Assembly: GCF_007830295.1 (NCBI RefSeq)
Contig: NZ_VLKC01000002.1
Coordinates: 2,330,670-2,394,669 of the forward strand
Direction: 5' to 3'
Length of the DNA: 64,000 bases
DNA from: Sporomusa sp. KB1
GTDB lineage: Bacteria > Bacillota > Negativicutes > Sporomusales > Sporomusaceae
Below, piece after piece: positions 50,469-62,312 of this stretch (position 1 is its first letter; each line of letters begins with the position of its first letter). Below the pieces are notes generated by a model, which saw nothing but the letters and a program-made list of their open reading frames with translations, was not told the origin of the DNA and did no database searches. Both the position numbers and the translations under genes were made by a program.

Positions 50469-51314
50469 ATGCCAGTTAAAAGTTTTAAACCATACGCTCC
50501 TGGCAGAAGATTTATGACGGTAGCCGATTTTTCGGATATTACCGTAGATCGTCCCGAGCGTTCTCTTACCGAGCGTCTACAAAAACACGCCGGTCGTAAC
50601 CAGCAAGGTCGTTTAACTGTTCGACATCAAGGCGGTGGACATAAACGTCTGTACCGTGTTATTGACTTCAAACGTAATAAAGATGGCGTTCCTGCAAACG
50701 TTGCCACTATTGAATATGATCCGAACCGTTCAGCACGGATTGCTCTCTTAAGCTATGCTGATGGTGAGAAACGTTATATTCTAGCTCCTAACGGTCTTAA
50801 AGTAGGCGATACCATCGTGAGCGGCCCTGAAGCCGATATCAAGGTTGGTAATGCTTTACCTTTTAGAAATATACCGGTAGGTACCCAAGTTCACAACATT
50901 GAAATGAAAATCGGTAAAGGCGGCCAATTGGTTCGTTCAGCCGGTGCGTCTGCTCAGCTTATGGCTAAGGAAGGCAGTCATGCACTTCTCAGATTGCCAT
51001 CTGGTGAACTTAGAAAAGTTCATATTAATTGCCGGGCTACTATTGGTCAGGTAGGCAACCTTGAACACGAAAATATCACCATTGGTAAAGCTGGCCGTTC
51101 TCGTTGGCTGGGCGTCCGTCCTGCTAACCGCGGTGTTTCTATGAACCCGTGTGACCATCCGCATGGCGGTGGTGAAGGCCGTTCACCTGTTGGCCGTAAG
51201 CATCCAGTTACTCCGTGGGGTAAATGTGCTATGGGTGCAAAAACACGTAAAAAGAAAGCTTCTGACAAATTGATCGTTAAGAGACGTAGTTCGAGGCAGA
51301 CGACAGGTCGATAA
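50469..51314 (+). CDS. rplB: Ribosomal protein uL2
   Basis: 281 aa. The C-terminal [18 protein letters not shown] block with the conserved His near the peptidyl transferase centre is intact. It is slightly longer than the usual 275-277. AAAGGAGGGGCATAC precedes the ATG. Confidence 0.97.
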   Translation: MPVKSFKPYAPGRRFMTVADFSDITVDRPERSLTERLQKHAGRNQQGRLTVRHQGGGHKRLYRVIDFKRNKDGVPANVATIEYDPNRSARIALLSYADGEKRYILAPNGLKVGDTIVSGPEADIKVGNALPFRNIPVGTQVHNIEMKIGKGGQLVRSAGASAQLMAKEGSHALLRLPSGELRKVHINCRATIGQVGNLEHENITIGKAGRSRWLGVRPANRGVSMNPCDHPHGGGEGRSPVGRKHPVTPWGKCAMGAKTRKKKASDKLIVKRRSSRQTTGR

Positions 51315-51328
51315 GTCGAGGTTTAAAT

Positions 51329-51380
51329 GTTCGGGGGATGAGCCAATAGTGAGAAATCACGAATGAACGAACCCGCGAAC
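51329..51380. repeat. rplB-rpsS spacer: GTTCG/CGAAC octamer repeat (copy 2)
   Basis: GTTCG at 51329 faces CGAAC at 51368 and 51376, the latter two eight bases apart. A GTGA-GAAA-TCAC mini-hairpin (51350-51361) lies between. Same design as 44898-44975 and 61288-61334. Confidence 0.55.
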
Positions 51381-51403
51381 GTAGCGAAAGGAGGCTATTT
51401 TAG

Positions 51404-51685
51404 GTGTCAAGATCAATTAAAAAAGGGCCTTATGTGCATGCAAGCTTGACTAAGAAGATTGATGCACTTAATGCTAAAAATGAAAAAAAAGTTATTAAAA
51501 CCTGGTCGCGCAGCTCGACCATCCTGCCTACTTTTATCGGACACACCCTCGCTGTTCATGATGGCCGTAAGCATGTACCAGTATATGTTACCGAAGATAT
51601 GGTAGGGCACAAACTTGGCGAATTCGCGCCAACTCGGACATATAAAGGCCACGGCGGTTCTGAACGGTCTACCGGGGTAAAATAA
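51404..51685 (+). CDS. rpsS: Ribosomal protein uS19
   Basis: 93 aa, GTG start after [34 protein letters not shown] at the start; [20 protein letters not shown] and [16 protein letters not shown] are the conserved block. 30S head protein that contacts S13. Confidence 0.97.
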   Translation: MSRSIKKGPYVHASLTKKIDALNAKNEKKVIKTWSRSSTILPTFIGHTLAVHDGRKHVPVYVTEDMVGHKLGEFAPTRTYKGHGGSERSTGVK

Positions 51686-51732
51686 TTCGCTTAGCAAAAA
51701 TCCGGGACTTATAGCCGGAAGGGGGTTAAATA

Positions 51733-52065
51733 ATGGAAGCTAAAGCAATTGCCAGACACATTCGTATTGCTCCCCGCAAAATCCGCATTGTTGTTGACTT
51801 AATTCGCGGCAAGGACGTGGGCGAAGCTTTTGCAATACTAAAATACACTCCGAAAGTTGGAGCTGAAGTTGTAGAAAAAGTGCTTAAATCGGCTGTCGCC
51901 AATGCTGAACACAACTGTGATTTGAATACTGATGCACTTTATGTATCGCAGGTATTTGTTGATCAAGGTCCGACATTAAAGCGCATTCATCCGCGCTCAC
52001 GCGGTCAAGCATTCAAAATTTTAAAACGTACCAGCCATGTAACATTGGTTGTTAAAGAGAGATAA
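51733..52065 (+). CDS. rplV: Ribosomal protein uL22
   Basis: 110 aa. [20 protein letters not shown] near the start and the tunnel loop with [20 protein letters not shown]. In contact with the exit tunnel and macrolide site. GAAGGGGGTTAAATA lies before the ATG. Confidence 0.96.
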   Translation: MEAKAIARHIRIAPRKIRIVVDLIRGKDVGEAFAILKYTPKVGAEVVEKVLKSAVANAEHNCDLNTDALYVSQVFVDQGPTLKRIHPRSRGQAFKILKRTSHVTLVVKER

Positions 52066-52090
52066 ACTAAGGACGAAGGAGGGAAAATTA

Positions 52091-52765
52091 GTGGGTCAAA
52101 AAGTCAATCCACATGGTCTTCGCCTTGGCATTATCAAGACTTGGGACGCAAGATGGTATGCCGACAAAGACTATGCTAAAAACCTGCATGAAGACATTAA
52201 AATCCGTGCTTTGCTGAAAGAAAAACTTTACACTTCGAATGTATCGCAAATCATTATTGAACGTGCGGCAAATAGGGTGAAAGTTACCATTCATACCTCT
52301 AAGCCTGGTATGGTCATTGGTCGCGGCGGTAGCGGAATTGAAAATATTAAAAGATGGCTAAAAGATCTTACCAGCAAAAGTGTTGATGTTAACATCGCTG
52401 AAATTAAACAGGCTGAGCTTGATGCCACATTGGTTGCTGAAAACATTGCCGCTCAGCTCGAGAAGCGTATTGCTTTCCGTCGGGCGATGAAACAGTCAGT
52501 AACCCGTACAATGCGTATGGGTGCCAAAGGAATCAAAGTAACGGCAGGTGGACGTTTGGGTGGTGCTGAAATTGCCCGTACCGAAAGCTATCGTGAGGGC
52601 AGCATTCCTCTTCATACACTGCGTGCCGACATTGATTATGGCACAGCCGAAGCTCATACCACCTATGGTCGTATCGGCGTAAAAGTTTGGATTTATAAAG
52701 GTGAAGTTCTGCCTGAAGCCAAGAAAACTGTTGTTGCCGCTGCCGCCATTGAAGGGGGCGAATAA
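52091..52765 (+). CDS. rpsC: Ribosomal protein uS3
   Basis: 224 aa from the GTG at 52091 after GAAGGAGGGAAAATTA; a longer frame to 52049 would overlap rplV. Begins [21 protein letters not shown] domain with [14 protein letters not shown] (about 74-87). It lines the mRNA entry channel. Confidence 0.97.
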   Translation: MGQKVNPHGLRLGIIKTWDARWYADKDYAKNLHEDIKIRALLKEKLYTSNVSQIIIERAANRVKVTIHTSKPGMVIGRGGSGIENIKRWLKDLTSKSVDVNIAEIKQAELDATLVAENIAAQLEKRIAFRRAMKQSVTRTMRMGAKGIKVTAGGRLGGAEIARTESYREGSIPLHTLRADIDYGTAEAHTTYGRIGVKVWIYKGEVLPEAKKTVVAAAAIEGGE

Positions 52766-52767
52766 TA

Positions 52768-53244
52768 ATGCTTATTCCAAAGAGAGTAAAACATCGCAAA
52801 CAATTCCGTGGACGTATGACTGGTAAAGCCACTAAAGGCATTACTGTTTCCCATGGTGAATTCGGACTTGTCGCACTTGAACCGGCTTGGATTACCAACC
52901 GCCAAATTGAAGCAGCCCGTATTGCTATGACCCGTTACATCAAAAGGGGCGGTAAAGTTTGGATAAAAATATTCCCAGATAAACCGATCACTGCCAAGCC
53001 TGCTGAGACTCGTATGGGTAGTGGTAAAGGTTCACCAGAATATTGGGTAGCTGTTGTTAAGCCTGGCCGTGTAATGTTTGAAATGGATGGCGTGCCTGAA
53101 GAAATAGCGCGTGAAGCTATGCGCCTTGCTGCGCATAAGCTGCCGATTAAATCCAAGTTCGTTACGCGGGAGGATACCGCGAATTTGGATATGGACGCAC
53201 CAGGTGCTAATGCTAAAGCGGGTGGTGAAGTAAATGAAGGCTAA
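52768..53244 (+). CDS. rplP: Ribosomal protein uL16
   Basis: 158 aa. [17 protein letters not shown] at the start and [16 protein letters not shown] loop (here [16 protein letters not shown]). The C-terminal tail (about residues 140-158, [17 protein letters not shown]) makes it longer than the usual 137-147. It overlaps rpmC by 11 bases, which may explain the tail. It binds near the A site. Confidence 0.96.
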   Translation: MLIPKRVKHRKQFRGRMTGKATKGITVSHGEFGLVALEPAWITNRQIEAARIAMTRYIKRGGKVWIKIFPDKPITAKPAETRMGSGKGSPEYWVAVVKPGRVMFEMDGVPEEIAREAMRLAAHKLPIKSKFVTREDTANLDMDAPGANAKAGGEVNEG

Positions 53245-53431
53245 TGATATCCGCGAAATGAGTGCCGCCGAACTTGACCAAAATTTAAACAAACTGAAAG
53301 AAGAGCTGTTTAACTTACGGTTCCAACATGCAACCGGTCAACTGGATAACCCTATGCGGATTCCTGCCGTCAAGAAAACAATTGCCCGCATTAAAACCGT
53401 TCAGCGTCAACGTGAACTTAAGGCTCAATAG
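53234..53431 (+). CDS. rpmC: Ribosomal protein uL29
   Basis: 65 aa. [20 protein letters not shown] and [15 protein letters not shown] are the signature of the helical hairpin at the tunnel exit. The ATG lies inside the rplP tail, with GGTGGTGA upstream. Confidence 0.96.
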   Translation: MKANDIREMSAAELDQNLNKLKEELFNLRFQHATGQLDNPMRIPAVKKTIARIKTVQRQRELKAQ

Positions 53432-53472
53432 TAAGGGCATTATAGAAGTGAGGATGAAGGGAGGCAGCAAAA

Positions 53473-53733
53473 GTGACCGTTGAAAGAAACGACCGCAAGA
53501 CCCGTATCGGTAAAGTAGTAAGTGATAAAATGGAAAAAACAGTAGTAGTAGCGGTTGAACGTTTAGTACGCCATCCGCTGTATCATAAATTGATTAAACA
53601 AACTGTTAAATTTAAAGCCCATGATGATAATAATGAAAGCCATGTTGGGGATACTGTCAAAATCATGGAAACGCGTCCATTATCTAAAGAAAAACGGTGG
53701 CGTGTAGTAGAAGTTTTGGAAAAAGCAAAATAA
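53473..53733 (+). CDS. rpsQ: Ribosomal protein uS17
   Basis: 86 aa, GTG start after [41 protein letters not shown] and [20 protein letters not shown] form the OB fold. Early 30S assembly protein. Confidence 0.96.
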   Translation: MTVERNDRKTRIGKVVSDKMEKTVVVAVERLVRHPLYHKLIKQTVKFKAHDDNNESHVGDTVKIMETRPLSKEKRWRVVEVLEKAK

Positions 53734-53815
53734 TACGAGCATAGCACCAAGAATATGCTTCTAACGCTCAAGATGCCAAGTGCATCGAGCCGCATAAGGA
53801 AGGAGGATAAGCACT

Positions 53816-54184
53816 ATGATTCAACAACAGACTATCTTGAATGTTGCTGACAATACCGGTGCAAAGCAGATTATGTGCATCCGCGTAATGGGTGGCTCTT
53901 ACCGCCGCTATGCCAACATTGGTGATATTATTGTAGCTGCTGTTAAAGACGCTACACCCGGTGGCGTTGTCAAGAAAGGCGATGTAGTTAAAGCCGTTGT
54001 TGTTCGTACTCGTAAAGGACTGCGCCGTCCGGATGGTTCCTATATCCGGTTTGACGAAAATGCAGCAGTTGTTATAAAAGATGATAAAAGCCCGAGAGGT
54101 ACACGGATATTTGGACCTGTAGCACGCGAACTCAGGGACAAAGATTTCATGAAGATTATCTCACTGGCGCCGGAAGTTATCTAG
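53816..54184 (+). CDS. rplN: Ribosomal protein uL14
   Basis: 122 aa, the standard length. [24 protein letters not shown] and [13 protein letters not shown] are typical. It contacts 16S rRNA in a bridge and is the target of silencing factor RsfS. GGAAGGAGGATAAGCACT precedes the ATG after an 82-base spacer with no clear feature. Confidence 0.97.
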   Translation: MIQQQTILNVADNTGAKQIMCIRVMGGSYRRYANIGDIIVAAVKDATPGGVVKKGDVVKAVVVRTRKGLRRPDGSYIRFDENAAVVIKDDKSPRGTRIFGPVARELRDKDFMKIISLAPEVI

Positions 54185-54202
54185 ATTAAGGAGGTGTCCG
54201 GA

Positions 54203-54541
54203 GTGTCCGAAGCCCAGAAATTGCATGTTAAAAAAGGCGATAAAGTAGTTGTATTGTCGGGTAAAGATAAAGGCAAACAAGGCAAAATTGTGGAGGCTCT
54301 GCCTAAAAAAGGCAAAGTTGTGGTTGAAGGCGTAAACAAAGTAAAACGTCATACAAAACCCAGCCAGAAGGCGCCCCAAGGCGGCATTATGGTAAAAGAA
54401 GCTGCCCTTGCATCGGCCAAAGTTATGCTGGTATGTCCTGCTTGCGACAAACCTACACGCATCAAAAAAACGCAATTAAGTAGCGGCGCGTTTGCACGCA
54501 CGTGCAAAAAATGCGGCGAAGTTATTGATAAAGATAAGTAA
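54203..54541 (+). CDS. rplX: Ribosomal protein uL24
   Basis: 112 aa from the GTG at 54203, 8 bases after AAGGAGG; the GTG at 54194 overlaps that site. KOW motif in [20 protein letters not shown] (about 9-28). A zinc-type CPAC and CKKC pair lies in the C-terminal part. Early 50S assembly protein. Confidence 0.96.
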   Translation: MSEAQKLHVKKGDKVVVLSGKDKGKQGKIVEALPKKGKVVVEGVNKVKRHTKPSQKAPQGGIMVKEAALASAKVMLVCPACDKPTRIKKTQLSSGAFARTCKKCGEVIDKDK

Positions 54542-54571
54542 AACCATTCTTTCCGGAAAGGAGGTTAACTC

Positions 54572-55114
54572 ATGGCTGCAAGACTGAAAGAAAAATATAG
54601 AAACGAAGTAGCACAGGCTATGATGCAGAAGTTTGGCTACAAAAATGTTATGGAAATCCCCAAAGTCGAGAAAGTAGTTATTAATATGGGTGTTGGTGAA
54701 GCTGTAGGCAACCCCAAAGTTCTCGACGCAGCGGTAAACGATATGACACTCATTGCCGGCCAAAAACCGGTCATAACCAGAGCAAAAAAATCAATTGCTG
54801 CGTTCAAAATTCGTGAAGGTATGCCAATTGGTGCCAAAGTTACTATGCGTGGAGAGCGGATGTATCAATTTCTTGATAAATTAGTCAACATCTCATTACC
54901 ACGGGTTCGAGATTTTCGCGGTATAAGCCCCAAATCTTTTGATGGTCGCGGAAACTATACCTTGGGTATCAAAGAGCAACTGATTTTCCCTGAAATCGAG
55001 TATGATAAAGTAGATAAGATTCGCGGTATGGAAATTATCATCGTTACTACCGCCAAGACTGACGAGGAAGCTAGAGAGCTGTTACGACTGATGGGTATGC
55101 CATTCAGCGCATAA
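54572..55114 (+). CDS. rplE: Ribosomal protein uL5
   Basis: 180 aa. [23 protein letters not shown]-type (here [17 protein letters not shown]) and [20 protein letters not shown] are the signatures. It binds 5S rRNA. GGAAAGGAGGTTAACTC precedes the ATG. The gap to rpsN (151 bases) is unusually long and filled by a repeat. Confidence 0.97.
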   Translation: MAARLKEKYRNEVAQAMMQKFGYKNVMEIPKVEKVVINMGVGEAVGNPKVLDAAVNDMTLIAGQKPVITRAKKSIAAFKIREGMPIGAKVTMRGERMYQFLDKLVNISLPRVRDFRGISPKSFDGRGNYTLGIKEQLIFPEIEYDKVDKIRGMEIIIVTTAKTDEEARELLRLMGMPFSA

Positions 55115-55130
55115 CTAAAACTGTCCATTA

Positions 55131-55226
55131 ACGCCCATCTGCGTTGTTGCTCTTCAGACGCTTTGCTTGCGTACGATCCGTGTACGCGGCGCTGCAGCGT
55201 CTTCCGGTGCGACTAGCACCTGGACA
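55131..55226. repeat. dispersed intergenic repeat, copy B, inside the spc operon
   Basis: The block from ACGCCCATCTGCGTTGTTGC to AGCACCTGGAC resembles 11166-11260. In its centre GCGTAC pairs with GTACGC (GCGTACGATCCGTGTACGC), and CCATCTGC versus GCACCTGG form imperfect ends. It separates rplE from rpsN. Confidence 0.55.
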
Positions 55227-55265
55227 TTACTGAACAGTTTCAATTGGAACAAAGGAGGGAAATCG

Positions 55266-55451
55266 GTGGCCAAAAAGTCTTTGATTGAAAAATGGAAGAA
55301 TGAGCCGAAATTTAAAGTCCGTAAATACAATCGCTGCAAAATTTGCGGTCGTCCGCACGGATATATGCGTAAATTTGAAATGTGCCGGATTTGTTTCCGG
55401 GAACTGAGCTACAAAGGCGCCATTCCTGGAGTAACCAAGGCCAGCTGGTAG
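55266..55451 (+). CDS. rpsZ: Ribosomal protein uS14, zinc-binding type Z
   Basis: 61 aa, the length of the Cys4 form, GTG start after AAAGGAGGGAAATCG. CKICG and CRIC (about 24-43) bind zinc, and [13 protein letters not shown] is the usual end. A longer frame to 55167 runs through the repeat and is not used. Confidence 0.97.
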   Translation: MAKKSLIEKWKNEPKFKVRKYNRCKICGRPHGYMRKFEMCRICFRELSYKGAIPGVTKASW

Positions 55452-55484
55452 TAGCAGCAACATATAGGAAGGGGGTTCTGAACC

Positions 55485-55883
55485 ATGGTAATGACCGATC
55501 CAATTGCCGATATGCTGACTCGCATTCGCAATGCCAACTCGGTTTATCACGATAAAGTCGAAATTCCGGCATCCAAAATCAAACAAGCTGTAGTACAAAT
55601 CCTGAAAGACGAAGGTTTTGTTCGAGACTTCGATATGATTGCCGATGGCAAGCAGGGAATGATTCGGGTAAGCTTAAAATACGGCCCAAATCGCGAAAAA
55701 GTAATTACGGGGATTAAGCGCATTTCTAAGCCTGGTCTTCGCGTATATGCAAAGAAAGAACAATTGCCGCGAGTACTCGGAGGTCTTGGAATTGCGATTG
55801 TTTCGACATCTAAAGGCATCATGAGCGATAAACTCGCACGCAAAGAAGGTCTGGGCGGCGAAGTACTCGCATACGTCTGGTAG
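55485..55883 (+). CDS. rpsH: Ribosomal protein uS8
   Basis: 132 aa. [28 protein letters not shown] at the start and [27 protein letters not shown] at the end are typical. It binds the central domain of 16S. GGAAGGGGGTTCTGAACC precedes the ATG. Confidence 0.97.
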   Translation: MVMTDPIADMLTRIRNANSVYHDKVEIPASKIKQAVVQILKDEGFVRDFDMIADGKQGMIRVSLKYGPNREKVITGIKRISKPGLRVYAKKEQLPRVLGGLGIAIVSTSKGIMSDKLARKEGLGGEVLAYVW

Positions 55884-55909
55884 TCTAGTAGTGATACAGG
55901 AGGTGCAAC

Positions 55910-56461
55910 ATGTCTAGAATTGGTAGGAGTCCCATCACTGTTGCTGCTGGCGTTACCGTAACTATCGGGGATGACAATGTAGTGACAGTTAAAGGCCCTA
56001 AAGGCGAACTGACACGCCAGCTTCATAAAGATATGATTATCGAAATGGAAGGCAATGTTATTAACGTCAAACGGCCTACAGATAACAAACAACATCGTTC
56101 TCTGCACGGTTTGACCAGAACGTTGGTCAGCAACATGGTAACCGGTGTAACTCAAGGTTTCACTAAAACCCTGGAGATTGCCGGTGTTGGTTACCGTGCC
56201 GCTAAAGCCGGTCAAAAACTGGCGCTTACTTTAGGCTTCTCACATCCGCTGGAAGTTGAGCCGCCGAAAGGCATCACCATTGATGTTCCTGCGCCTAATA
56301 AAATTGTGGTTTCAGGCATTGATAAAGAAGCTGTTGGTGAGCTTGCTGCTAAAATTCGTGGCTATCGCGAACCAGAACCGTATAAAGGCAAAGGCATCAA
56401 ATATGAAGGCGAAGTTATCCGTCGCAAAGTGGGTAAAGCTGGCGGTAAAGGCAAGAAATAA
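55910..56461 (+). CDS. rplF: Ribosomal protein uL6
   Basis: 183 aa. [16 protein letters not shown] at the start and [27 protein letters not shown] at the end. Two related domains bind 23S near the factor site. AGGAGGTGCAAC precedes the ATG. Confidence 0.97.
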   Translation: MSRIGRSPITVAAGVTVTIGDDNVVTVKGPKGELTRQLHKDMIIEMEGNVINVKRPTDNKQHRSLHGLTRTLVSNMVTGVTQGFTKTLEIAGVGYRAAKAGQKLALTLGFSHPLEVEPPKGITIDVPAPNKIVVSGIDKEAVGELAAKIRGYREPEPYKGKGIKYEGEVIRRKVGKAGGKGKK

Positions 56462-56499
56462 ACTCAAGGTAAGGAATTTAAGCGAAAGGAGTGAACACC

Positions 56500-56868
56500 T
56501 TGCTGCGTAAACCGAGCAAAAACATCGGGCGTCAAAAACGCCAATTAAGAGCCCGGAAAACCCTAATTGGCAGTGCTGAACGTCCGCGTCTTAACGTATT
56601 CCGTAGTTTGAAGCATATTTATGCTCAGATTATTAACGACAAAACTGGCGTGACCTTGGTATCAGCCAGTACTGTAGATAAAGAAGTGCAGGCTAAAGTT
56701 GAATATGGTGGCAACATTGAGGCCGCTAAAGTTGTAGGCGAGGCAATCGCTAAACGGGCCCTTGAAAAGGGCATCACAAAAGTAGTATTTGATCGTGCCG
56801 GCAATATCTATCACGGTCGTGTTGCTGCCTTAGCGGCTGCTGCACGCGAAGCTGGACTTGAATTCTAA
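56500..56868 (+). CDS. rplR: Ribosomal protein uL18
   Basis: 122 aa from TTG 56500, 8 bases after AAAGGAG; the GTG at 56491 overlaps that site. [18 protein letters not shown] and [23 protein letters not shown] are typical. It binds 5S rRNA with L5. Confidence 0.95.
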   Translation: MLRKPSKNIGRQKRQLRARKTLIGSAERPRLNVFRSLKHIYAQIINDKTGVTLVSASTVDKEVQAKVEYGGNIEAAKVVGEAIAKRALEKGITKVVFDRAGNIYHGRVAALAAAAREAGLEF

Positions 56869-56885
56869 GAAAAGGAGGGAAATTA

Positions 56886-57386
56886 ATGGCCAGAATTGAT
56901 TACACCGGTCTTGACCTTAAAGAAAAAGTAGTATTCATCAACCGGGTTGCCAAGGTAGTTAAAGGTGGCAGACGCTTTTCCTTCAGCGCTCTGGTAGTTG
57001 TCGGCGATGGCAACGGCCATGTAGGTTTCGGCCTAGGCAAAGCTGGTGAAGTACCTGAAGCTATCCGTAAAGGTGTAGAAGATGCTAAGAAAAATCTAAT
57101 AAAAGTTCCTATTGTCGGTACCACTATTCCTCATCAAATCATGGGTGTGTTCGGAGCCGGCAAAGTAATGTTAAAGCCTGCCTCAGAAGGTACAGGCGTA
57201 ATTGCTGGCGGCCCAGTACGTGCTGTGCTTGAACTTGCCGGCATTCATGATATCTTGACGAAGTCGCTTGGTTCATCTAACGCCAACAACATGGTTCGGG
57301 CTACAATGACTGGTTTAAGTCAGCTTAAGCGAGCTGAGGAAGTTGCCACTTTGCGCGGCAAAACCGTTCAGGAACTGTTGGGTTAA
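56886..57386 (+). CDS. rpsE: Ribosomal protein uS5
   Basis: 166 aa. Double-stranded RNA-binding-like domain with [22 protein letters not shown] and the C-terminal [14 protein letters not shown]. Takes part in decoding accuracy. AAAGGAGGGAAATTA precedes the ATG. Confidence 0.97.
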   Translation: MARIDYTGLDLKEKVVFINRVAKVVKGGRRFSFSALVVVGDGNGHVGFGLGKAGEVPEAIRKGVEDAKKNLIKVPIVGTTIPHQIMGVFGAGKVMLKPASEGTGVIAGGPVRAVLELAGIHDILTKSLGSSNANNMVRATMTGLSQLKRAEEVATLRGKTVQELLG

Positions 57387-57398
57387 GGAGGTAACATT

Positions 57399-57584
57399 AT
57401 GGCGAAGATTAAAATTACTTTAACCCGTAGCGTGATTGGCCGACCCCAAGATCAGCGTGCAACCGTAAAAGCGCTGGGTCTTAAAAAAACCAACAGCTCG
57501 GTTATTCAAGAAGATAATGCGGTAATCAGAGGTATGGTTCATAAAGTAGAACACCTTGTTACCGTTCAGGAAGTTGCAGAATAA
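57399..57584 (+). CDS. rpmD: Ribosomal protein uL30
   Basis: 61 aa. [26 protein letters not shown] is the signature. ATG after TAAGGAGGTAACATT, 12 bases from rpsE. Bacterial-specific short form. Confidence 0.96.
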   Translation: MAKIKITLTRSVIGRPQDQRATVKALGLKKTNSSVIQEDNAVIRGMVHKVEHLVTVQEVAE

Positions 57585-57632
57585 TTCCCAAGTGGCAATA
57601 GCCAAACATACTAGTTCAAGGAGGTGCTGTTA

Positions 57633-58073
57633 ATGAAATTACATGAATTAGCTCCAGCGCCTGGTTCAAAAAAAGTTCGCACTCGTGTAGGCCGTGGTTT
57701 AGGCTCCGGTCTTGGTAAAACCTCCGGTAAAGGCCATAAAGGCCAAAAATCCCGTGCCGGCGGTGGTGTGCGTCCTGGTTTTGAAGGCGGCCAAAAGCCC
57801 TTGTACTTAAGACTGCCTAAGCGCGGTTTCACCAATATTTTCTCCAAAGAATACAGCGAAATTAATGTAGCTGTACTTAATCGGTTTGACAACGGTTCAG
57901 TTGTTGATCTCGAAGCTTTAGTAGAAGCTGGTGTAATAAAAAAAGTACTTGATGGTCTTAGAGTGTTAGGTAATGGCGAGCTCACCAAGGCTTTAACAGT
58001 TAAAGCCAATGGCTTTACTAAGTCGGCCGCTGAAAAAATTCAGGCAGCCGGCGGTACAGTTGAGGTGATTTAA
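57633..58073 (+). CDS. rplO: Ribosomal protein uL15
   Basis: 146 aa from ATG 57633 after AAGGAGGTGCTGTTA. The N-terminal basic, glycine-rich stretch [19 protein letters not shown] penetrates 23S rRNA. Stop is directly followed by the secY start. Confidence 0.96.
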   Translation: MKLHELAPAPGSKKVRTRVGRGLGSGLGKTSGKGHKGQKSRAGGGVRPGFEGGQKPLYLRLPKRGFTNIFSKEYSEINVAVLNRFDNGSVVDLEALVEAGVIKKVLDGLRVLGNGELTKALTVKANGFTKSAAEKIQAAGGTVEVI

Positions 58074-59330
58074 TTGCTGTCAGAGCTCTCCAATATTTTA
58101 AAGATTACTGAGCTAAGGCAGAAGATTATATTCACCTTGGTAATGTTCTTGGTATTCAGGCTTGGTACGCATATCCCGGTACCGGGAGTAAATGCCGCCG
58201 TTATCGAGCAACTATTTACCAGTGGTAATCTGTTTGGTCTGCTGGATATGTTTTCCGGTGGTGCTTTAAGCAAATTCTCGATATTTGCCATGAGCATAAC
58301 GCCTTACATTAATGCCTCAATTATTATGCAGCTACTCACCGTAGTTGTGCCGAAATTCGAACAGTGGGCTAAAGAAGGCGAAGAGGGTCGCAAAAAAATC
58401 ACCCAAATCACCCGTTATGGTACTGTCGGACTTGGTTTTATTCAGGCAATTGGTATGGCATTTGGTCTTAAGGTAGCCATCATTAACCCTAGTTTTGGTA
58501 ACGTTTTAATTATTGCGCTTACACTTACTGCAGGAACAACTTTTCTTATGTGGTTAGGTGAGCAAATTACCGAAAGAGGTATTGGTAACGGTATTTCGCT
58601 GATCATCTTTGCTGGTATTGTATCTAGATTGCCAGATGGTATCTTTACCATTTTTGAGTATGTAAAAGCAGGAACAATTAATATCTTCAATGTTTTTTTG
58701 TTTCTCATCATTGCAGTGGCCATGATTGTGTTTGTTATTATGATACAGCAAGGTCAACGCAGAATTCCTGTACAGTACGCTAAACGAGTAGTTGGCCGAA
58801 AAATGTATGGTGGCAATTCTACTCACATTCCGCTTAAAGTTAACCAAGCGGGTGTTATTCCAATTATCTTTGCGTCATCTGTGCTGATGTTCCCGGTAAC
58901 CATTGCCCAGTTTGTTGATATTGCCTGGGTAAAAACAGTGGCAGGGTGGTTTGCGTGGGGTACGCCGCTGCAGACAGCATTATATGCGCTGCTCATCATA
59001 TTTTTCACGTATTTCTATACTGCGGTTACTATGAACATATCAGATATGGCAGATAATATGAAAAAACACGGCGGGTTTATTCCTGGTATCAGACCAGGTA
59101 AACCTACCGCCGATTATTTAGACCGGGTTATGACCAGAATTACCCTGGCTGGATCAATCTTCCTGGCCATAATTGCCATACTGCCGAATTTCGTCGGCGC
59201 AGTAACCAATCTCCAAGGAGTTTACTTTGGGGGTACTGCCCTGCTGATCGTAGTAGGCGTGGCTCTGGATACCATGAAGCAAGTAGAGGCGCTGGTACTT
59301 ATGCGTCATTACCAAGGCTTTATGAAGTAG
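58074..59330 (+). CDS. secY: Preprotein translocase channel SecY
   Basis: 418 aa, TTG start that touches the rplO stop, with GAGGTGATTTAA as ribosome site inside rplO. Ten membrane segments; plug-region GVNAAVIEQLF and FGLLDMFSGGALSKFSIFAMSITPYINASII are typical. It forms the channel with SecE (gene at 32016) and SecG. Followed by adk. Confidence 0.97.
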   Translation: MLSELSNILKITELRQKIIFTLVMFLVFRLGTHIPVPGVNAAVIEQLFTSGNLFGLLDMFSGGALSKFSIFAMSITPYINASIIMQLLTVVVPKFEQWAKEGEEGRKKITQITRYGTVGLGFIQAIGMAFGLKVAIINPSFGNVLIIALTLTAGTTFLMWLGEQITERGIGNGISLIIFAGIVSRLPDGIFTIFEYVKAGTINIFNVFLFLIIAVAMIVFVIMIQQGQRRIPVQYAKRVVGRKMYGGNSTHIPLKVNQAGVIPIIFASSVLMFPVTIAQFVDIAWVKTVAGWFAWGTPLQTALYALLIIFFTYFYTAVTMNISDMADNMKKHGGFIPGIRPGKPTADYLDRVMTRITLAGSIFLAIIAILPNFVGAVTNLQGVYFGGTALLIVVGVALDTMKQVEALVLMRHYQGFMK

Positions 59331-60739
<1,409 letters not shown>

Positions 60740-60752
60740 GAGGAGACGGCTT

Positions 60753-61031
60753 GTGCCAGATGGAAATAGTAATCCAGGAACTATTGTGATTTCAGCAACC
60801 GGACGGGATACTGGTCACGCATATATAGTACTTGGGTGGTATAAGCCGCAAACCCTTCTGGTAGCTGACGGACGCAGACGTAGAGTCAGCAATCCTAAAA
60901 AAAAGAATGTTAAGCATGTTAAAAAGCTTAACTCTATTGCTAACAAGGTGACGGACGCTTTAGCAGGGGGTTTACCAATCACCGACGAAGATATCCGTCA
61001 GGACCTCGCCCACATCGAGGCGACCAGATAA
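60753..61031 (+). CDS. KOW-domain RNA-binding protein (L14e-like)
   Basis: 92 aa, GTG start after TAGGAGGAGACGGCTT. A KOW-like beta segment ([33 protein letters not shown]) and a basic stretch ([12 protein letters not shown]). Firmicutes often have such a protein between map and infA; it resembles archaeal/eukaryotic L14e. Its role on the ribosome is not established. Confidence 0.8.
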   Translation: MPDGNSNPGTIVISATGRDTGHAYIVLGWYKPQTLLVADGRRRRVSNPKKKNVKHVKKLNSIANKVTDALAGGLPITDEDIRQDLAHIEATR

Positions 61032-61065
61032 GCTGTTAAAAGCGGACGAGGAGGGGATAGCTCAT

Positions 61066-61284
61066 ATGTCCAAACAAGATGTAATTGAAGTGGAAGGTAC
61101 GGTCGTGGAGGCGCTTCCTAATGCTATGTTCCAGGTAAAACTGGAAAATGGTCATATTGTGCTGGCGCATGTATCAGGGAAAATTCGGATGAATTTTATT
61201 CGAATTTTGCCAGGCGATAAAGTTACTATTGAACTTACACCGTATGATTTAAAACGCGGCCGTATTACCTATAGGTTTAAATAG
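61066..61284 (+). CDS. infA: Translation initiation factor IF-1
   Basis: 72 aa, S1/OB fold with [23 protein letters not shown] and [23 protein letters not shown]. It blocks the A site during initiation. GAGGAGGGGATAGCTCAT precedes the start ATG. Confidence 0.97.
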   Translation: MSKQDVIEVEGTVVEALPNAMFQVKLENGHIVLAHVSGKIRMNFIRILPGDKVTIELTPYDLKRGRITYRFK

Positions 61285-61287
61285 CTT

Positions 61288-61334
61288 GTGTTCGTGGGTT
61301 CGTAAGTTCGTTAGTCAAGTCGATGAGCGAACAC
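61288..61334. repeat. infA-rpmJ spacer: GTTCG octamer repeat (copy 3)
   Basis: Three GTTCG units at 61290, 61298 and 61306 are eight bases apart, and GTGTTCG (61288-61294) pairs with CGAACAC (61328-61334). Same unit as in the spacers at 44898 and 51329. Confidence 0.6.
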
Positions 61335-61374
61335 GGACTGGCGGGCGGCGGACGCACTAAAGGGAGGTTTAATT

Positions 61375-61488
61375 ATGAAAGTAAGGCCATCGGTTAAGCC
61401 TATATGTGAAAAATGCAAAATCATCAAACGGCATGGCAGAGTAATGGTGATTTGCGAAAATCCTAAACATAAACAAAAACAAGGTTAA
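61375..61488 (+). CDS. rpmJ: Ribosomal protein bL36, zinc form
   Basis: 37 aa: [20 protein letters not shown] and the C-terminal [11 protein letters not shown] give the zinc ligands Cys11, Cys14, Cys27 and His32. AAGGGAGGTTTAATT precedes the ATG. Confidence 0.97.
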   Translation: MKVRPSVKPICEKCKIIKRHGRVMVICENPKHKQKQG

Positions 61489-61508
61489 AAGAGGGGGTGG
61501 ATTAAAAC

Positions 61509-61880
61509 ATGGCACGTATTGCCGGTGTAGACTTACCGCGTGACAAACGCATTGAAATTGCCTTAACATATATTTTTGGTATTGGTTTAACATTATCAAA
61601 AGAGATTCTGGCTAATACCGGAATCAATCCTGATACCAGGACCCGGGATCTAACTGAAGAAGAAGTTGCCAAACTACGTGAAAACATTGATAAAAACTAT
61701 CGCGTAGAAGGCGATCTTCGCCGGGAAGAAGCATTAAATATTAAGCGGCTCATTGAGATCGGCTCTTATCGTGGCAAGCGGCATCGCATGGGTCTTCCTG
61801 TACGCGGTCAGCGTACTAAGACCAATGCCCGTACCCGCAAAGGCCCAAAAAGAACTGTCGGCGCTAAGAAGAAGAAGTAA
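61509..61880 (+). CDS. rpsM: Ribosomal protein uS13
   Basis: 123 aa. [25 protein letters not shown] at the start and [19 protein letters not shown] at the end. It contacts the P-site tRNA and L5/L31 bridge. AAGAGGGGGTGG lies upstream. Confidence 0.97.
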   Translation: MARIAGVDLPRDKRIEIALTYIFGIGLTLSKEILANTGINPDTRTRDLTEEEVAKLRENIDKNYRVEGDLRREEALNIKRLIEIGSYRGKRHRMGLPVRGQRTKTNARTRKGPKRTVGAKKKK

Positions 61881-61895
61881 GGGAGGGAATAACCT

Positions 61896-62288
61896 TTGGC
61901 TCAAAAAAAAGTTGTCAGAACAAAACGTAAAGAACGTAAAAATATAGAACATGGTGTTGCTCACATTCGTTCGACTTTCAACAACACCATCATTACCATC
62001 ACTGATACCAGAGGCAATGCCATTTCCTGGGCAAGCGCCGGTGGACTGGGCTTTAGAGGCTCACGGAAAAGTACCCCATTTGCTGCTCAAATGGCTGCTG
62101 AAACTGCTGCCAAAGCTGCCATGGAACATGGCCTTAAACAAATCGAAGTATTTGTAAAAGGTCCTGGTGCCGGCCGCGAAGCCGCCATCCGTTCACTCCA
62201 GGCTGCAGGCCTTGAAGTTAATGCAATTAAAGACGTAACACCCATTCCGCACAATGGATGCCGTCCGCCAAAAAGAAGAAGAGTTTAA
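61896..62288 (+). CDS. rpsK: Ribosomal protein uS11
   Basis: 130 aa, TTG start after [44 protein letters not shown] and [15 protein letters not shown] are typical. Platform protein near the E site. Confidence 0.96.
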   Translation: MAQKKVVRTKRKERKNIEHGVAHIRSTFNNTIITITDTRGNAISWASAGGLGFRGSRKSTPFAAQMAAETAAKAAMEHGLKQIEVFVKGPGAGREAAIRSLQAAGLEVNAIKDVTPIPHNGCRPPKRRRV

Positions 62289-62312
62289 GGAATTGGGAGG
62301 TGTTTGGTAAGA

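Noticed and set aside
55167..55265. N-terminal extension of rpsZ through the repeat
   Set aside because: The 61-aa product from the GTG with AAAGGAGG is the standard length; the extension is repeat sequence.
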